Counted from the stretch's first letter, positions 1 through 5,374 are shown. The stretch: DNA of 7,405 bases from Desulfobacteraceae bacterium UBA2230 (GCA_002348005.1 DDYQ01000071.1:1-7405); one strand, 5' to 3'. Made by a program: numbers and translations. Notes: generated by a model not told the origin, from the sequence alone.

Positions 1-410
1 ATCGGGCCGGTGATCTGGCCTTTGAGCGCAGCCGGCCGCGTCGGCCCCGCACCCAGTTCGTCCAGCAAGGTAAAGAAACCCATGGCGGTTTCGGAGGAGA
101 GGGTAAAAGGCGACTCACCGCCCAAATCCCCCTGTTCCATTACTTCCAGATAGGCTTCGAAGAAAATCAGCATCTCGTGATCGAAACCGTCTGCGGAGGT
201 GTCCACCAGGAGCCGGTCCTGCACCAGCCGCAATCCCGGCAGCCCCGGAGCGAACTGGGCGATCATGCCCTCCTGTTTGAAAGTCGGCAACTGCACCCAG
301 GTCGGAATATCGGGGGTGTATTGCAGGACCAGGCGCGTGGCCTCACGGTGATCGTCCAGCGGCTGGCTGCCGATCAGGCAGGCCCGTCCATGGGGCAGGA
401 AAAGAGGCAT
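1..410 (-). CDS. UROD/MetE-superfamily (cobalamin-independent methionine synthase-like) protein, 5' part
   Basis: The open frame runs leftward from an ATG at 410-408 off the window edge, giving the first 136 residues. Upstream of the ATG is AAAGGATGG, a usable ribosome binding site. Seen: an N-terminal LIGSQPLDDHREA stretch (about residues 12-24), TPDIPTWVQLP (32-42), and GQITGP (131-136). From family knowledge, an early 'GS.P..D..EA' segment followed by a 'W.QLP' strand and a 'G.(I/V)TGP' strand is typical of the TIM-barrel UROD/MetE superfamily, in which MetE-type and UROD-type methyltransferases bind a zinc thiolate or corrinoid-linked methyl donor. The zinc ligands and the C-terminal half are outside the window, so the reaction cannot be assigned. 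It is transcribed away from the gene starting at 778 and shares the divergent region with it. It could act in methyl transfer to a thiol or corrinoid, but that is inference. Confidence 0.75.
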   Translation of the reverse strand, partial: MPLFLPHGRACLIGSQPLDDHREATRLVLQYTPDIPTWVQLPTFKQEGMIAQFAPGLPGLRLVQDRLLVDTSADGFDHEMLIFFEAYLEVMEQGDLGGESPFTLSSETAMGFFTLLDELGAGPTRPAALKGQITGP

Positions 411-777
411 GCTTCCATCCTTTTTTTAATAATCAAAATCACAATTTCATTTAGCAGACCGGACGCCGTTTTACAAATCAACCGCAGCCTTCCCGGCCTT
501 CCGGGATTCCCGCGGCACCCTGGGGAGCCCGCAAACCGGCTGCCCGCGAACAGTGCGGCCGCTTTTGTTCCCACGCCCGTCCGCAAATGCGCTGCACATG
601 GCAGGCACAGCAAAATTGCTGCTTCGACATTGAGCGCCGAGTTTGCCTTGTTCCGCATCCGGTCTGCATAACCCTTCGGCCTGCTTGGCTATCCAGCCGC
701 TGCTTGATTGACACCCCGACGGCACGATGCTATAGTCCGCCCATAACTCAGCCAGGAGTTGGGAACCGAGGCACGCG
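411..777. other. Divergent intergenic region without a credible gene
   Basis: These 367 bases separate the leftward UROD/MetE-like gene from the rightward cysteine-rich gene. The left part (421-480) is AT-rich and presumably holds the leftward promoter, but I see no convincing -35/-10 pair. A small perfect hairpin, CCCGG-CCTT-CCGGG, lies at 492-505, with no T-run after it on either strand. The right end carries a strong promoter at 708-736. Open frames crossing the region on both strands have no recognisable protein character or good start sites. Confidence 0.6.
708..736 (+). promoter_or_regulatory. Sigma-70-type promoter for the cysteine-rich gene and tatA
   Basis: TTGACA (708-713, a perfect -35) is followed by exactly 17 bases and TATAGT (731-736, 5 of 6 to the -10 consensus). 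Transcription should start near 742-744, leaving a leader of about 35 bases before the ATG at 778. This is the best housekeeping-type promoter in the window, so the downstream genes are likely well expressed. No operator-like palindrome is obvious over it. Confidence 0.75.
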
Positions 778-1182
778 ATGAGCAAGATCATTTCCCTGGA
801 CGGCAAACTGAAATTGAGCGCCCAGGAAAAAGCGGCGGCAATCCGCAAACGCAAGATTCTGGCCGTGCGTAAGGTTTTCCAATGCACCCACTGCGCGTCC
901 AAGTGCGAGCGCTGCGGCATCGGACTGGGGCCGGACAACCGCGCCGCCGCAGACAACACGCGCGTGCCCTATCATTTCTGCGACAGTTGCGCGGAAGAAT
1001 ACATCGATTTCATCGACCGGCTGCAAGGCCGCGGGGACGAACAGTCATATTGGCATAACGAGGCTTGGTTGAAAGTGTGGCAAACCTGGATCGAATACCA
1101 GGGCGCCATCGATCATTATCTGCGGTCCAAAGAATTTCGGCGCCTGCTGAAGGAATTGCGTGCAGACGGTGAAGATATTTAA
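778..1182 (+). CDS. Small cysteine-rich (zinc-ribbon-like) protein of unknown function
   Basis: 134 residues with no signal peptide and no membrane segment, so probably cytoplasmic. The N-terminal 33 residues are basic and helical in character. A cysteine cluster follows: C36, C39, C43 and C46 (CTHCASKCERCG), then C68 and C71 (CDSC). This resembles a treble-clef or zinc-ribbon fold and could also hold an Fe-S cluster. The C-terminal half (about 73-130) is rich in Trp, Tyr and charged residues and looks helical. The ATG at 778 is preceded by GAGG at 768-771, and the promoter at 708-736 fits this start. tatA follows after 27 bases, so the two are probably co-transcribed. I do not recognise a named family. 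Metal binding is inferred from cysteine spacing, and the link to protein export only from the neighbour. Confidence 0.8.
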   Translation: MSKIISLDGKLKLSAQEKAAAIRKRKILAVRKVFQCTHCASKCERCGIGLGPDNRAAADNTRVPYHFCDSCAEEYIDFIDRLQGRGDEQSYWHNEAWLKVWQTWIEYQGAIDHYLRSKEFRRLLKELRADGEDI

Positions 1183-1197
1183 AGGCGCCCGCAGGAT

Positions 1198-1205
1198 AAG
1201 GAGGT
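1198..1205 (+). promoter_or_regulatory. Near-perfect ribosome binding site of tatA
   Basis: AAGGAGGT lies 4 bases before the tatA ATG at 1210 and matches the 16S rRNA 3' end almost completely. It is much stronger than the site of the preceding gene and fixes the tatA start. TatA is usually needed in excess over other Tat components, and a strong site here agrees with that. Confidence 0.8.
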
Positions 1206-1209
1206 AGAT

Positions 1210-1392
1210 ATGTTTGGTATCGGAATGCCGGAACTGATCGTCGTCCTGGTGATCATTCTGATTATTTTCGGAGTGGGCAAACTGCCCGAAATCGGCGGCG
1301 GAATGGGCAAGGCCATTCGCAATTTCCGTCAGGCGACAAAGGAAACCGAGAACAAAGAGCCTGACAAACTGGAAAACGATAAGAAAGTATAA
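1210..1392 (+). CDS. tatA: Sec-independent protein translocase subunit TatA/E
   Basis: 60 residues, at the short end for TatA. Layout seen: a very short periplasmic N-terminus (MFGIGMPE), a single membrane helix (about 7-20, [14 protein letters not shown]), a Gly hinge (G21, G23), [16 protein letters not shown] (24-39) as the amphipathic helix, and a short charged tail. The FG-x-x-KLPE-x-G signature is diagnostic for TatA/B/E. TatA oligomers form or thin the membrane for export of folded, often cofactor-loaded proteins carrying twin-arginine signals, working with TatC. The short tail argues for TatA/E rather than TatB. Position 8 is Glu, seen in many TatA proteins outside enterobacteria. There is no tatB or tatC in the window, so this is an orphan or second copy, placed behind the cysteine-rich gene. 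Confidence 0.95.
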   Translation: MFGIGMPELIVVLVIILIIFGVGKLPEIGGGMGKAIRNFRQATKETENKEPDKLENDKKV

Positions 1393-1410
1393 TTCCCCCC
1401 GTGCATCAGG

Positions 1411-1443
1411 GGCGATCGGTACCGCTGGGGGCCGGTCGCCTTT
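1411..1443 (+). terminator. Probable intrinsic terminator after tatA
   Basis: GGCGATCGG (1411-1419) pairs with CCGGTCGCC (1432-1440), a 9-bp stem with one T-G wobble and a 12-base loop, 18 bases after the tatA stop. Only three Ts (1441-1443) follow, so release would be weaker than at a textbook terminator. Confidence 0.5.
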
Positions 1444-1618
1444 GAATCCATCCAGTGCGAATCCCGGCGTCCGCCGGCGTCGATCATGCTTCATTCATTT
1501 CACCCGACCCAAAATCCCGCTGCCGAAAGGCGGTATCGGCCGGTCTGAAGCTTCCGTTACGCGTCGCCGCCCGCCACAGTGAGGCCGGCGATTCCCAGAA
1601 CGAGGAGGTCTGAAGCCG

Positions 1619-1642
1619 GACGGCAATCAATACACTGCCGTC
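1619..1642. repeat. Perfect 7-bp inverted repeat in the tatA/ssb spacer
   Basis: GACGGCA (1619-1625) and TGCCGTC (1636-1642) are exact reverse complements separated by 10 bases. No T-tract follows on either strand, so it is not an obvious terminator. Role unknown. Confidence 0.5.
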
Positions 1643-1817
1643 ACGGTTGGGCCCTCGATCTGGAGCCGGCGGCCGCACTCTTCTCCGAGGCTCAGTCACC
1701 CCCGGATCGAGCGCCGACGCTCCCGGCATGCTTCGAATCAGCCGCTGGGTCAATCCCGGCAGGAGACGATCGGCCACAAACGGGAGGAATCACCTTCGGA
1801 AGCGGAAATGCCGAGCC

Positions 1818-1880
1818 GCCGCAGGCCGATAAGGCAGCGGCCAGCGGCAATCACCGGGCTTCGGCATCGCAACAGCGATG
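1818..1880 (-). terminator. Two hairpins just after ssb, possible transcript end
   Basis: Reading leftward from the ssb stop (1889-1887), a perfect 6-bp hairpin CATCGC-TGTT-GCGATG (1880-1865) begins 6 bases after the stop. A second, larger imperfect hairpin follows at 1848-1818: GCCGC and GGCC arms with one T-T mismatch on the transcript and an 11-base loop. Neither is followed by a T-run, so a classical intrinsic terminator is not shown. They may protect the mRNA 3' end or act with Rho. Confidence 0.3.
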
Positions 1881-1886
1881 GTATTC

Positions 1887-2324
1887 CTAGAACGGAATGT
1901 CGTCGTCACGGGTATCCGGCAGCGGCGGTTCGGGGTAGCCCTGATCGGCTGCCGCCCTGCCCGCGGGTCGGCTGCTGCTGCCCACATTGTCTCGCCCGCC
2001 GCCCAGGAACTGCACTTCCGTTGCGACGATTTCGGTCGAATACCGGGTGACGCCGTCCTTTTCCCACGAGCGGGTCTGCAGTTTGCCTTCGACATAGACC
2101 TGGCGGCCCTTGGAGAGGTATTTGCCACACAACTCTCCCAGCTGGCGCCAGACCACGATGCGGTGCCATTCGGTACGCTCTTTTTTCTCGCCGCTGTTTT
2201 TGTCCTTCCAGGTTTCACTGGTCGCAACGGAGAAATTGGCCACCGCGGTTCCGTCAGGCATATAGCGCACTTCCGGATCCTGTCCCAAATGGCCGACGAT
2301 GATCACCTTGTTTACTCCAGCCAT
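1887..2324 (-). CDS. ssb: Single-stranded DNA-binding protein
   Basis: 145 residues. The OB-fold occupies about residues 1-105 and opens with [20 protein letters not shown], typical of bacterial SSB, followed by FSVATSETW and TEWHRIVVW segments that form the DNA-binding face. A short Gly/Pro/Ser linker leads to the acidic tip DDDIPF, the conserved docking peptide for replication and repair partners. SSB coats single-stranded DNA as a tetramer. The start at 2324 is chosen over an in-frame upstream start because GGAGGG sits 4 bases before it and the family begins here; the upstream extension of 27 codons is low-complexity leader. The gene lies 216 bases downstream of the DUF362 gene and a terminator-like structure, so it probably has its own promoter, though I could not pick one out. 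Confidence 0.97.
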   Translation of the reverse strand: MAGVNKVIIVGHLGQDPEVRYMPDGTAVANFSVATSETWKDKNSGEKKERTEWHRIVVWRQLGELCGKYLSKGRQVYVEGKLQTRSWEKDGVTRYSTEIVATEVQFLGGGRDNVGSSSRPAGRAAADQGYPEPPLPDTRDDDIPF

Positions 2325-2351
2325 ATCACCCTCCTTTTTTCCATTTTTCTC

Positions 2352-2397
2352 ATTGAGACGAGTCGATGCCGGATGTTGCTTTTCGTTCCGGCTCAAT
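2352..2397 (-). other. Stem-loop in the ssb leader
   Basis: On the minus strand an outer pair ATTGAG/CTCAAT (2397-2392 with 2357-2352) encloses an inner pair GCCGG/CCGGC (2392-2388 with 2372-2368) with a 15-base loop; the two pairs share base 2392, so they cannot both form fully. The structure ends 27 bases before the ssb ATG. It could modulate ssb translation, or the region could be promoter DNA and the pairing incidental. Confidence 0.3.
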
Positions 2398-2507
2398 CCA
2401 ACCAAGGTATGCGGTTTGAACAGATTCGATTCACGCCTAGACTGTTTGGCGGGAAGTTAATGATCCGAGTCCGGTTCATAATCGCAAAACGGCGCGGCGG
2501 CAAGTCC

Positions 2508-2541
2508 AAAAAAAGCGCGCAAGGTCCTGTTTTGCGACCTT
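2508..2541 (-). terminator. Probable intrinsic terminator of the sensor/radical SAM/DUF362 operon
   Basis: On the minus strand AAGGTC (2541-2536, beginning with the last base of the TGA stop) pairs with GACCTT (2526-2521), then GCGCGC and seven Ts (2514-2508). An alternative stem CGCAA/TTGCG (2536-2532 with 2522-2518) lies closer to the T-run. Either could terminate; the T7 tract is the clearest in the window. A further 9-bp repeat arm downstream (2490-2482) could compete with both stems. Confidence 0.55.
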
Positions 2542-3647
2542 CAGGAATGGGTCAGGCGCCGGCGCAGTTTGCCCAACAGGGGTTCTCTGGCCCGCACGGC
2601 CCCGTGGGGACAGACTTCCAGGCAGCAGTAGCAGCGGATGCAGCGATCGTAATCGATGTGCACCTTCCGATCGACCCGCTCCATCACCTTGGCGGGGCAG
2701 ACACGCCAGCATTCCCCGCACTGCTCGCACCGTTGGGCATCGATCACCGGTTTCTGCAGCATGTAACGGCGCACGAAGCGGCTGACCGGCTCCGGTCCCA
2801 TGCTCAGGGAATGCAGTTCGGGAAATTTGAAATCGGGCACGATGTGCAGATCGCCGCCGACATGCACCTGGCCGTTGAACAAGCCCAGCTCCCGGGCCTC
2901 CACATGGGTCGGCAGCTGATCCGGAGCGATTCCCAGCAGCGTGCAGATGGTTTTATCCACGGCGTGACCGTCGGCGCCGCCCAGCAGCAGTCCCAGCGGA
3001 CGGGGTGAACCGCCTTTTCCGGGGCCCTGGCCTTCCAGGCTGATGATGCCGTCCACCATCGTGTAGGCTGGTGCCACCGCTTCGTAGATGCGCACCAGCA
3101 GGCGCGCGAAAAGCCGCCGGTCCACGCCCGCGCGCATATGCCACTCGGGTTTGCGCAGTCCCACAACACAGCCGAAGATATTCTTGACCCCCAGGGTGAG
3201 AACCATCTGGGCATGGGTTTTGAGCTTGGCCAGATTGATCACGGCATCCGCTTCGACGGCCTCGCGGGCCACCGGAATGCGCCCGAAAGGATCGCCGACA
3301 TCGACCTCGACCGACTCCTGGAATGGTTTGATGTCGACATCCAGTCCGTCCAGGGCGCCGTTGTAGCCGGTCGTGCGGATGATCTTGGCAAAATTGCCGA
3401 CTGCCGGACTGTCGGAAACCTGGACGCGGGCGCCCTTTTCCAGCAGATATTGAACCACAGCGCGCACGATCAGCGGATGGGTGACGATGCCGCGTTCGGG
3501 CTCCGAAGCCAGCAGCAGGTTGGGCTTGACCAGCACGCGGGCACCGGAAGACAGGTTGGGGGAATGCAAATCGTCCAGCATCCCGCGCACGATGGGTGCG
3601 AGGACTTCTTCCGAATATTCCGCTGGTCGGATGAAGACGTTGCTCAT
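2541..3647 (-). CDS. DUF362 protein with C-terminal 2x[4Fe-4S] ferredoxin domain
   Basis: 368 residues. The DUF362 domain fills about residues 1-285, with hallmark segments VLVKPNLLL (38-46), SDSPA (78-82), NLAKLKTH (138-145), GVKN (153-156), MVDGI (197-201) and EGQGP (205-209). The C-terminus (about 300-350) holds two complete bacterial-ferredoxin motifs: C307, C310, C313, C317-Pro and C336, C339, C342, C346-Pro, each expected to bind a [4Fe-4S] cluster. No signal peptide, so probably cytoplasmic. DUF362-ferredoxin fusions are common in anaerobes, but their reaction is not established; electron transfer to or from a partner is the natural inference. The ATG at 3647 has almost no Shine-Dalgarno sequence, and in-frame stops just upstream exclude a longer form. 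It follows the radical SAM gene after 56 bases and is the last gene before a terminator. Confidence 0.93.
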   Translation of the reverse strand: MSNVFIRPAEYSEEVLAPIVRGMLDDLHSPNLSSGARVLVKPNLLLASEPERGIVTHPLIVRAVVQYLLEKGARVQVSDSPAVGNFAKIIRTTGYNGALDGLDVDIKPFQESVEVDVGDPFGRIPVAREAVEADAVINLAKLKTHAQMVLTLGVKNIFGCVVGLRKPEWHMRAGVDRRLFARLLVRIYEAVAPAYTMVDGIISLEGQGPGKGGSPRPLGLLLGGADGHAVDKTICTLLGIAPDQLPTHVEARELGLFNGQVHVGGDLHIVPDFKFPELHSLSMGPEPVSRFVRRYMLQKPVIDAQRCEQCGECWRVCPAKVMERVDRKVHIDYDRCIRCYCCLEVCPHGAVRAREPLLGKLRRRLTHS

Positions 3648-3695
3648 GGCGGCGCTACTTTATTATCGGGGACGGTCGCTGGCAAGCTTTTTATG

Positions 3696-3712
3696 CCGGC
3701 TGTTCAAGCCGG
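3696..3712 (-). other. Perfect hairpin across the radical SAM stop codon
   Basis: CCGGCT (3712-3707) and AGCCGG (3701-3696) are exact complements around a 5-base loop that contains the TGA stop (3706-3704). No T-run follows on the minus strand, so it is not a terminator. In the space before the DUF362 gene it could set mRNA stability or the expression ratio of the two genes. Confidence 0.4.
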
Positions 3713-4717
3713 GGAGGCGGGCCGGAGTTGCTCCTTGAGCAGGCAGCAGGCCACCCTGTAGAGCGGTCGGCCGTCTGCACCGTACGCCAGGTTGCCGGGC
3801 TGGATCAGCTTGTTCATGACGCACCCTTCGGCGACATCGAGACCGAAAAGGTCGCTTTCATTGAGGGCCGGGGTGGCCTGCAACTTGTCACCGATGAACT
3901 TCAGGCTGTGCAGCGGAAAATCTTCGCAGAGCGGGCAGCGGTAAACCCGGCCGTTGGGAAATACGAAATAGTTGTCGGCCACGCGGCCGGCGCATTCGAA
4001 TACTTCACCGGGAGAAAGGTATACTTTCGGATAGGTAACCGAAATGCCCCGCCGCGCCGCCGCTTCGGCCGCCGGGGGAACGGTTTGCAGCCAGTCTTCG
4101 CGCGTCACCTGCAAGCCGTCTTCCTGAGCACCCTCCCCGGCCGATTGCCCCCGCAGGCCGATCACCTGAATAAAAAAGCGGTCCACCCCCAGCCGTGTCA
4201 GAAGATCGGGCATCTGAATCAGTTCGGACAAATTGCGGCGACTGACGGTATAGATCAAGCTCGTACGGAATCCCCTCTCCCGGGTCCGCACGATTCCGGT
4301 CGTGCACGTATCGAACGAACCTTCGCCGCGAATGGCATCATTCGTCGCCGCGGTGGCGCCGTCCAGACTGAAGCTGAAAAAATCGACCTGCCCTGGAGTG
4401 ACCCGTTCCAGGATGCGGTTAAAAAGATAGCCATTGGTGTCGATGGTGACCGAAGCATACTCCAGTTTGCGCGCGGCGTGTACCACTGCGGCCAGGTCGG
4501 GGTGCAGTGTGGGTTCTCCGCCCAATAAAACCAGATTGGCGGCCGGGCTGCGCTCGGCCAGCACGCTGAGCCAGCGACGGATGGTGGTAAGATTGAGCCG
4601 GCGACGCCCATGCTGGACCGGATTGATGTAACAGTGCCGGCAGCTCAGGTTGCATTGCGTCAGGACATGAAAGAAGACATTGGCGGCGCTTTTGGAGAAG
4701 GCGACGGTCGGGTGCAT
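3704..4717 (-). CDS. Radical SAM protein with twitch/SPASM-like C-terminal cluster motif
   Basis: 337 residues from the ATG at 4717. The radical SAM barrel starts with C22-x3-C26-x2-C29 (CNLSCRHC), which binds the [4Fe-4S] cluster that cleaves S-adenosylmethionine. It continues with LLGGEPTLHPD (64-74, the GGE motif), DTNGY (93-97) and FSLDG (116-120). The C-terminal part contains C242-x13-G-x4-C261, the opening of the twitch/SPASM auxiliary-cluster motif, then C264, C299 and C324-C325 as further possible ligands. Enzymes of this kind often modify peptides, proteins or cofactors; MoaA, anaerobic sulfatase-maturing enzymes and heme-pathway AhbC/AhbD are relatives in fold. No precursor-peptide gene is visible next to it, so the substrate is unknown. 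A TTG just before the ATG allows a one-codon longer reading, but the ATG forms TGATG with the preceding stop and is preferred. There is no Shine-Dalgarno sequence, pointing to coupled translation. Confidence 0.93.
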   Translation of the reverse strand: MHPTVAFSKSAANVFFHVLTQCNLSCRHCYINPVQHGRRRLNLTTIRRWLSVLAERSPAANLVLLGGEPTLHPDLAAVVHAARKLEYASVTIDTNGYLFNRILERVTPGQVDFFSFSLDGATAATNDAIRGEGSFDTCTTGIVRTRERGFRTSLIYTVSRRNLSELIQMPDLLTRLGVDRFFIQVIGLRGQSAGEGAQEDGLQVTREDWLQTVPPAAEAAARRGISVTYPKVYLSPGEVFECAGRVADNYFVFPNGRVYRCPLCEDFPLHSLKFIGDKLQATPALNESDLFGLDVAEGCVMNKLIQPGNLAYGADGRPLYRVACCLLKEQLRPASPA

Positions 4718-5274
4718 CAATAGGTTTCGATATGGCGCTTGATCTCCGGTTTGGCAACCGGGCGTTCGGGTTCGCTGTGACCGGATTTGGAATCGCGTTT
4801 GGCCTTGACCAGCTCCTCGTTGGTCAAGCGCAGACGGACCGTGATATATTCGGCGAAAATCCGGTACAGCAGCAGCAGAAAATCGAGTCGTTCGTCTTTT
4901 CCGTCCCCTTCCGAGAGCCGTTTGCGGGCCGAAGTATCCACGGCCATGCAGACCGTCGGGCCGACGGCATGTACCGAAGCCGAGCGGGTCTGGTCGTCGA
5001 TGATGCGCATTTCGCCGAAGATTTCGCCCTTGCGCGAGATCGTGCTGATCTCCTCACCCTCTTTGGTGATCCGAATCTTGCCGGAAAGCAGAAAATAGAG
5101 CCAGGGGTCCATATCGCCTTCCTGGATGATCTGCTCGCCGTCCTCGTATTGACGGATCTTGCTCAGACGCAGCAGCTTGCCCAGGTTGCGGGTCTCGAAA
5201 TGCTTCAAGCCCTGAATGTTCATGAGGCGCTGAATGTTTTCGATGTTTTCCTTAAGATACTTGGATTCGATCAT
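4717..5274 (-). CDS. Stand-alone cyclic-nucleotide-binding domain protein (Crp/Fnr N-domain type, no HTH)
   Basis: 185 residues. A helical lead-in (1-35) precedes a cNMP-binding beta-roll (about 38-115): GEQIIQEGD (46-54), YFLLSGKIRI (60-69) and the phosphate-binding cassette FGEMRIIDDQTRSASV (86-101), with E88 and R97 placed as in cAMP/cGMP binders. A long helix follows (about 128-160, the C-helix/dimer region) and a charged, probably disordered tail to ETY. There is no helix-turn-helix, so it is not a DNA-binding regulator of CRP type. More likely it senses a cyclic nucleotide and acts through protein contacts. The ATG at 5274 has GGGAGGT upstream at good spacing. It is the first gene of the operon, and its TGA overlaps the radical SAM ATG. 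The ligand (cAMP, cGMP, other or none) cannot be decided from the sequence. Confidence 0.88.
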   Translation of the reverse strand: MIESKYLKENIENIQRLMNIQGLKHFETRNLGKLLRLSKIRQYEDGEQIIQEGDMDPWLYFLLSGKIRITKEGEEISTISRKGEIFGEMRIIDDQTRSASVHAVGPTVCMAVDTSARKRLSEGDGKDERLDFLLLLYRIFAEYITVRLRLTNEELVKAKRDSKSGHSEPERPVAKPEIKRHIETY

Positions 5275-5316
5275 GCAAGACCTCCCGCGGGAATCAAGCC
5301 GTTAACAAGCGTCCAT

Positions 5317-5346
5317 ATTGTACGCGCCGCGCACGTTAAATGGCAA
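5317..5346 (-). promoter_or_regulatory. Sigma-70-type promoter of the cNMP-sensor operon, with a palindrome in its spacer
   Basis: On the minus strand TTGCCA (5346-5341, 5 of 6 to -35) is followed by 18 bases and TACAAT (5322-5317, 5 of 6 to -10), with transcription expected near 5310 and a leader of about 36 bases. An imperfect 15-base palindrome (5320-5334, 7-base arms with one mismatched pair around a central base) lies in the spacer and overlaps the -10. That is a plausible repressor site, though the GC-rich alternation could also be chance. The promoter lies in the 100-base gap after purF, so the operon need not depend on read-through. Confidence 0.6.
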
Positions 5347-5374
5347 GCGTAAAGTATGGATTGCCGCAGCGGTC

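Larger units (their letters stand above)
1393..1886. other. Convergent tatA/ssb spacer without a credible gene, rich in hairpins
   Basis: 494 bases between the tatA and ssb stop codons. Open frames cross it on both strands (for example 1484-1777 minus and 1579-1890 plus), but they lack good ribosome sites and show no domain or membrane character that I recognise. Several short inverted repeats are visible besides the tatA terminator: 1522-1540 (5-bp arms), 1619-1642 (perfect 7-bp arms, 10-base loop), 1702-1726 (4+5 bp with a 3-base bulge), 1818-1848 (9 bp with one mismatch) and 1865-1880 (perfect 6-bp arms). A 10-base direct repeat, GGTCTGAAGC, occurs at 1542-1551 and 1607-1616. It may be a decayed gene, a small RNA locus or simply spacer. 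Confidence 0.5.

Noticed and set aside
421..480. Possible FNR- or CRP-like site in the AT-rich stretch upstream of the leftward gene
   Set aside because: TTGTGATTTTGATTATT resembles half of such sites but is not palindromic, and no promoter could be placed next to it.
1464..1481. Tandem CCGGCGTC repeat (1464-1471 and 1474-1481)
   Set aside because: Two 8-base copies in GC-rich DNA are too short and too few to call a repeat array.
1045..1494. 149-codon minus-strand frame
   Set aside because: It is antisense to tatA and the end of the cysteine-rich gene; both of those have better evidence.
1878..3008. 376-codon plus-strand open frame
   Set aside because: It runs antisense through ssb, a terminator and the ferredoxin end of the DUF362 gene. 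It crosses gene boundaries and has no family character.
3648..3703. Search for a precursor peptide gene next to the radical SAM gene
   Set aside because: The 56-base gap and the other gaps near the operon are too short or lack a start with a ribosome site. No Cys- or Gly-rich small frame was found, so a peptide-modifying role is not supported from this window.
3138..4528. Long plus-strand frames (3138-3761 and 3728-4528)
   Set aside because: They are antisense to the DUF362 and radical SAM genes, with compositions expected from reading those genes backwards.
5347..5374. Possible purF terminator
   Set aside because: Only a small CCG-CTG-CGG stem within a GGAT/ATCC pair is visible, with no T-run. 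I could not support a terminator, so read-through into the sensor operon remains possible.
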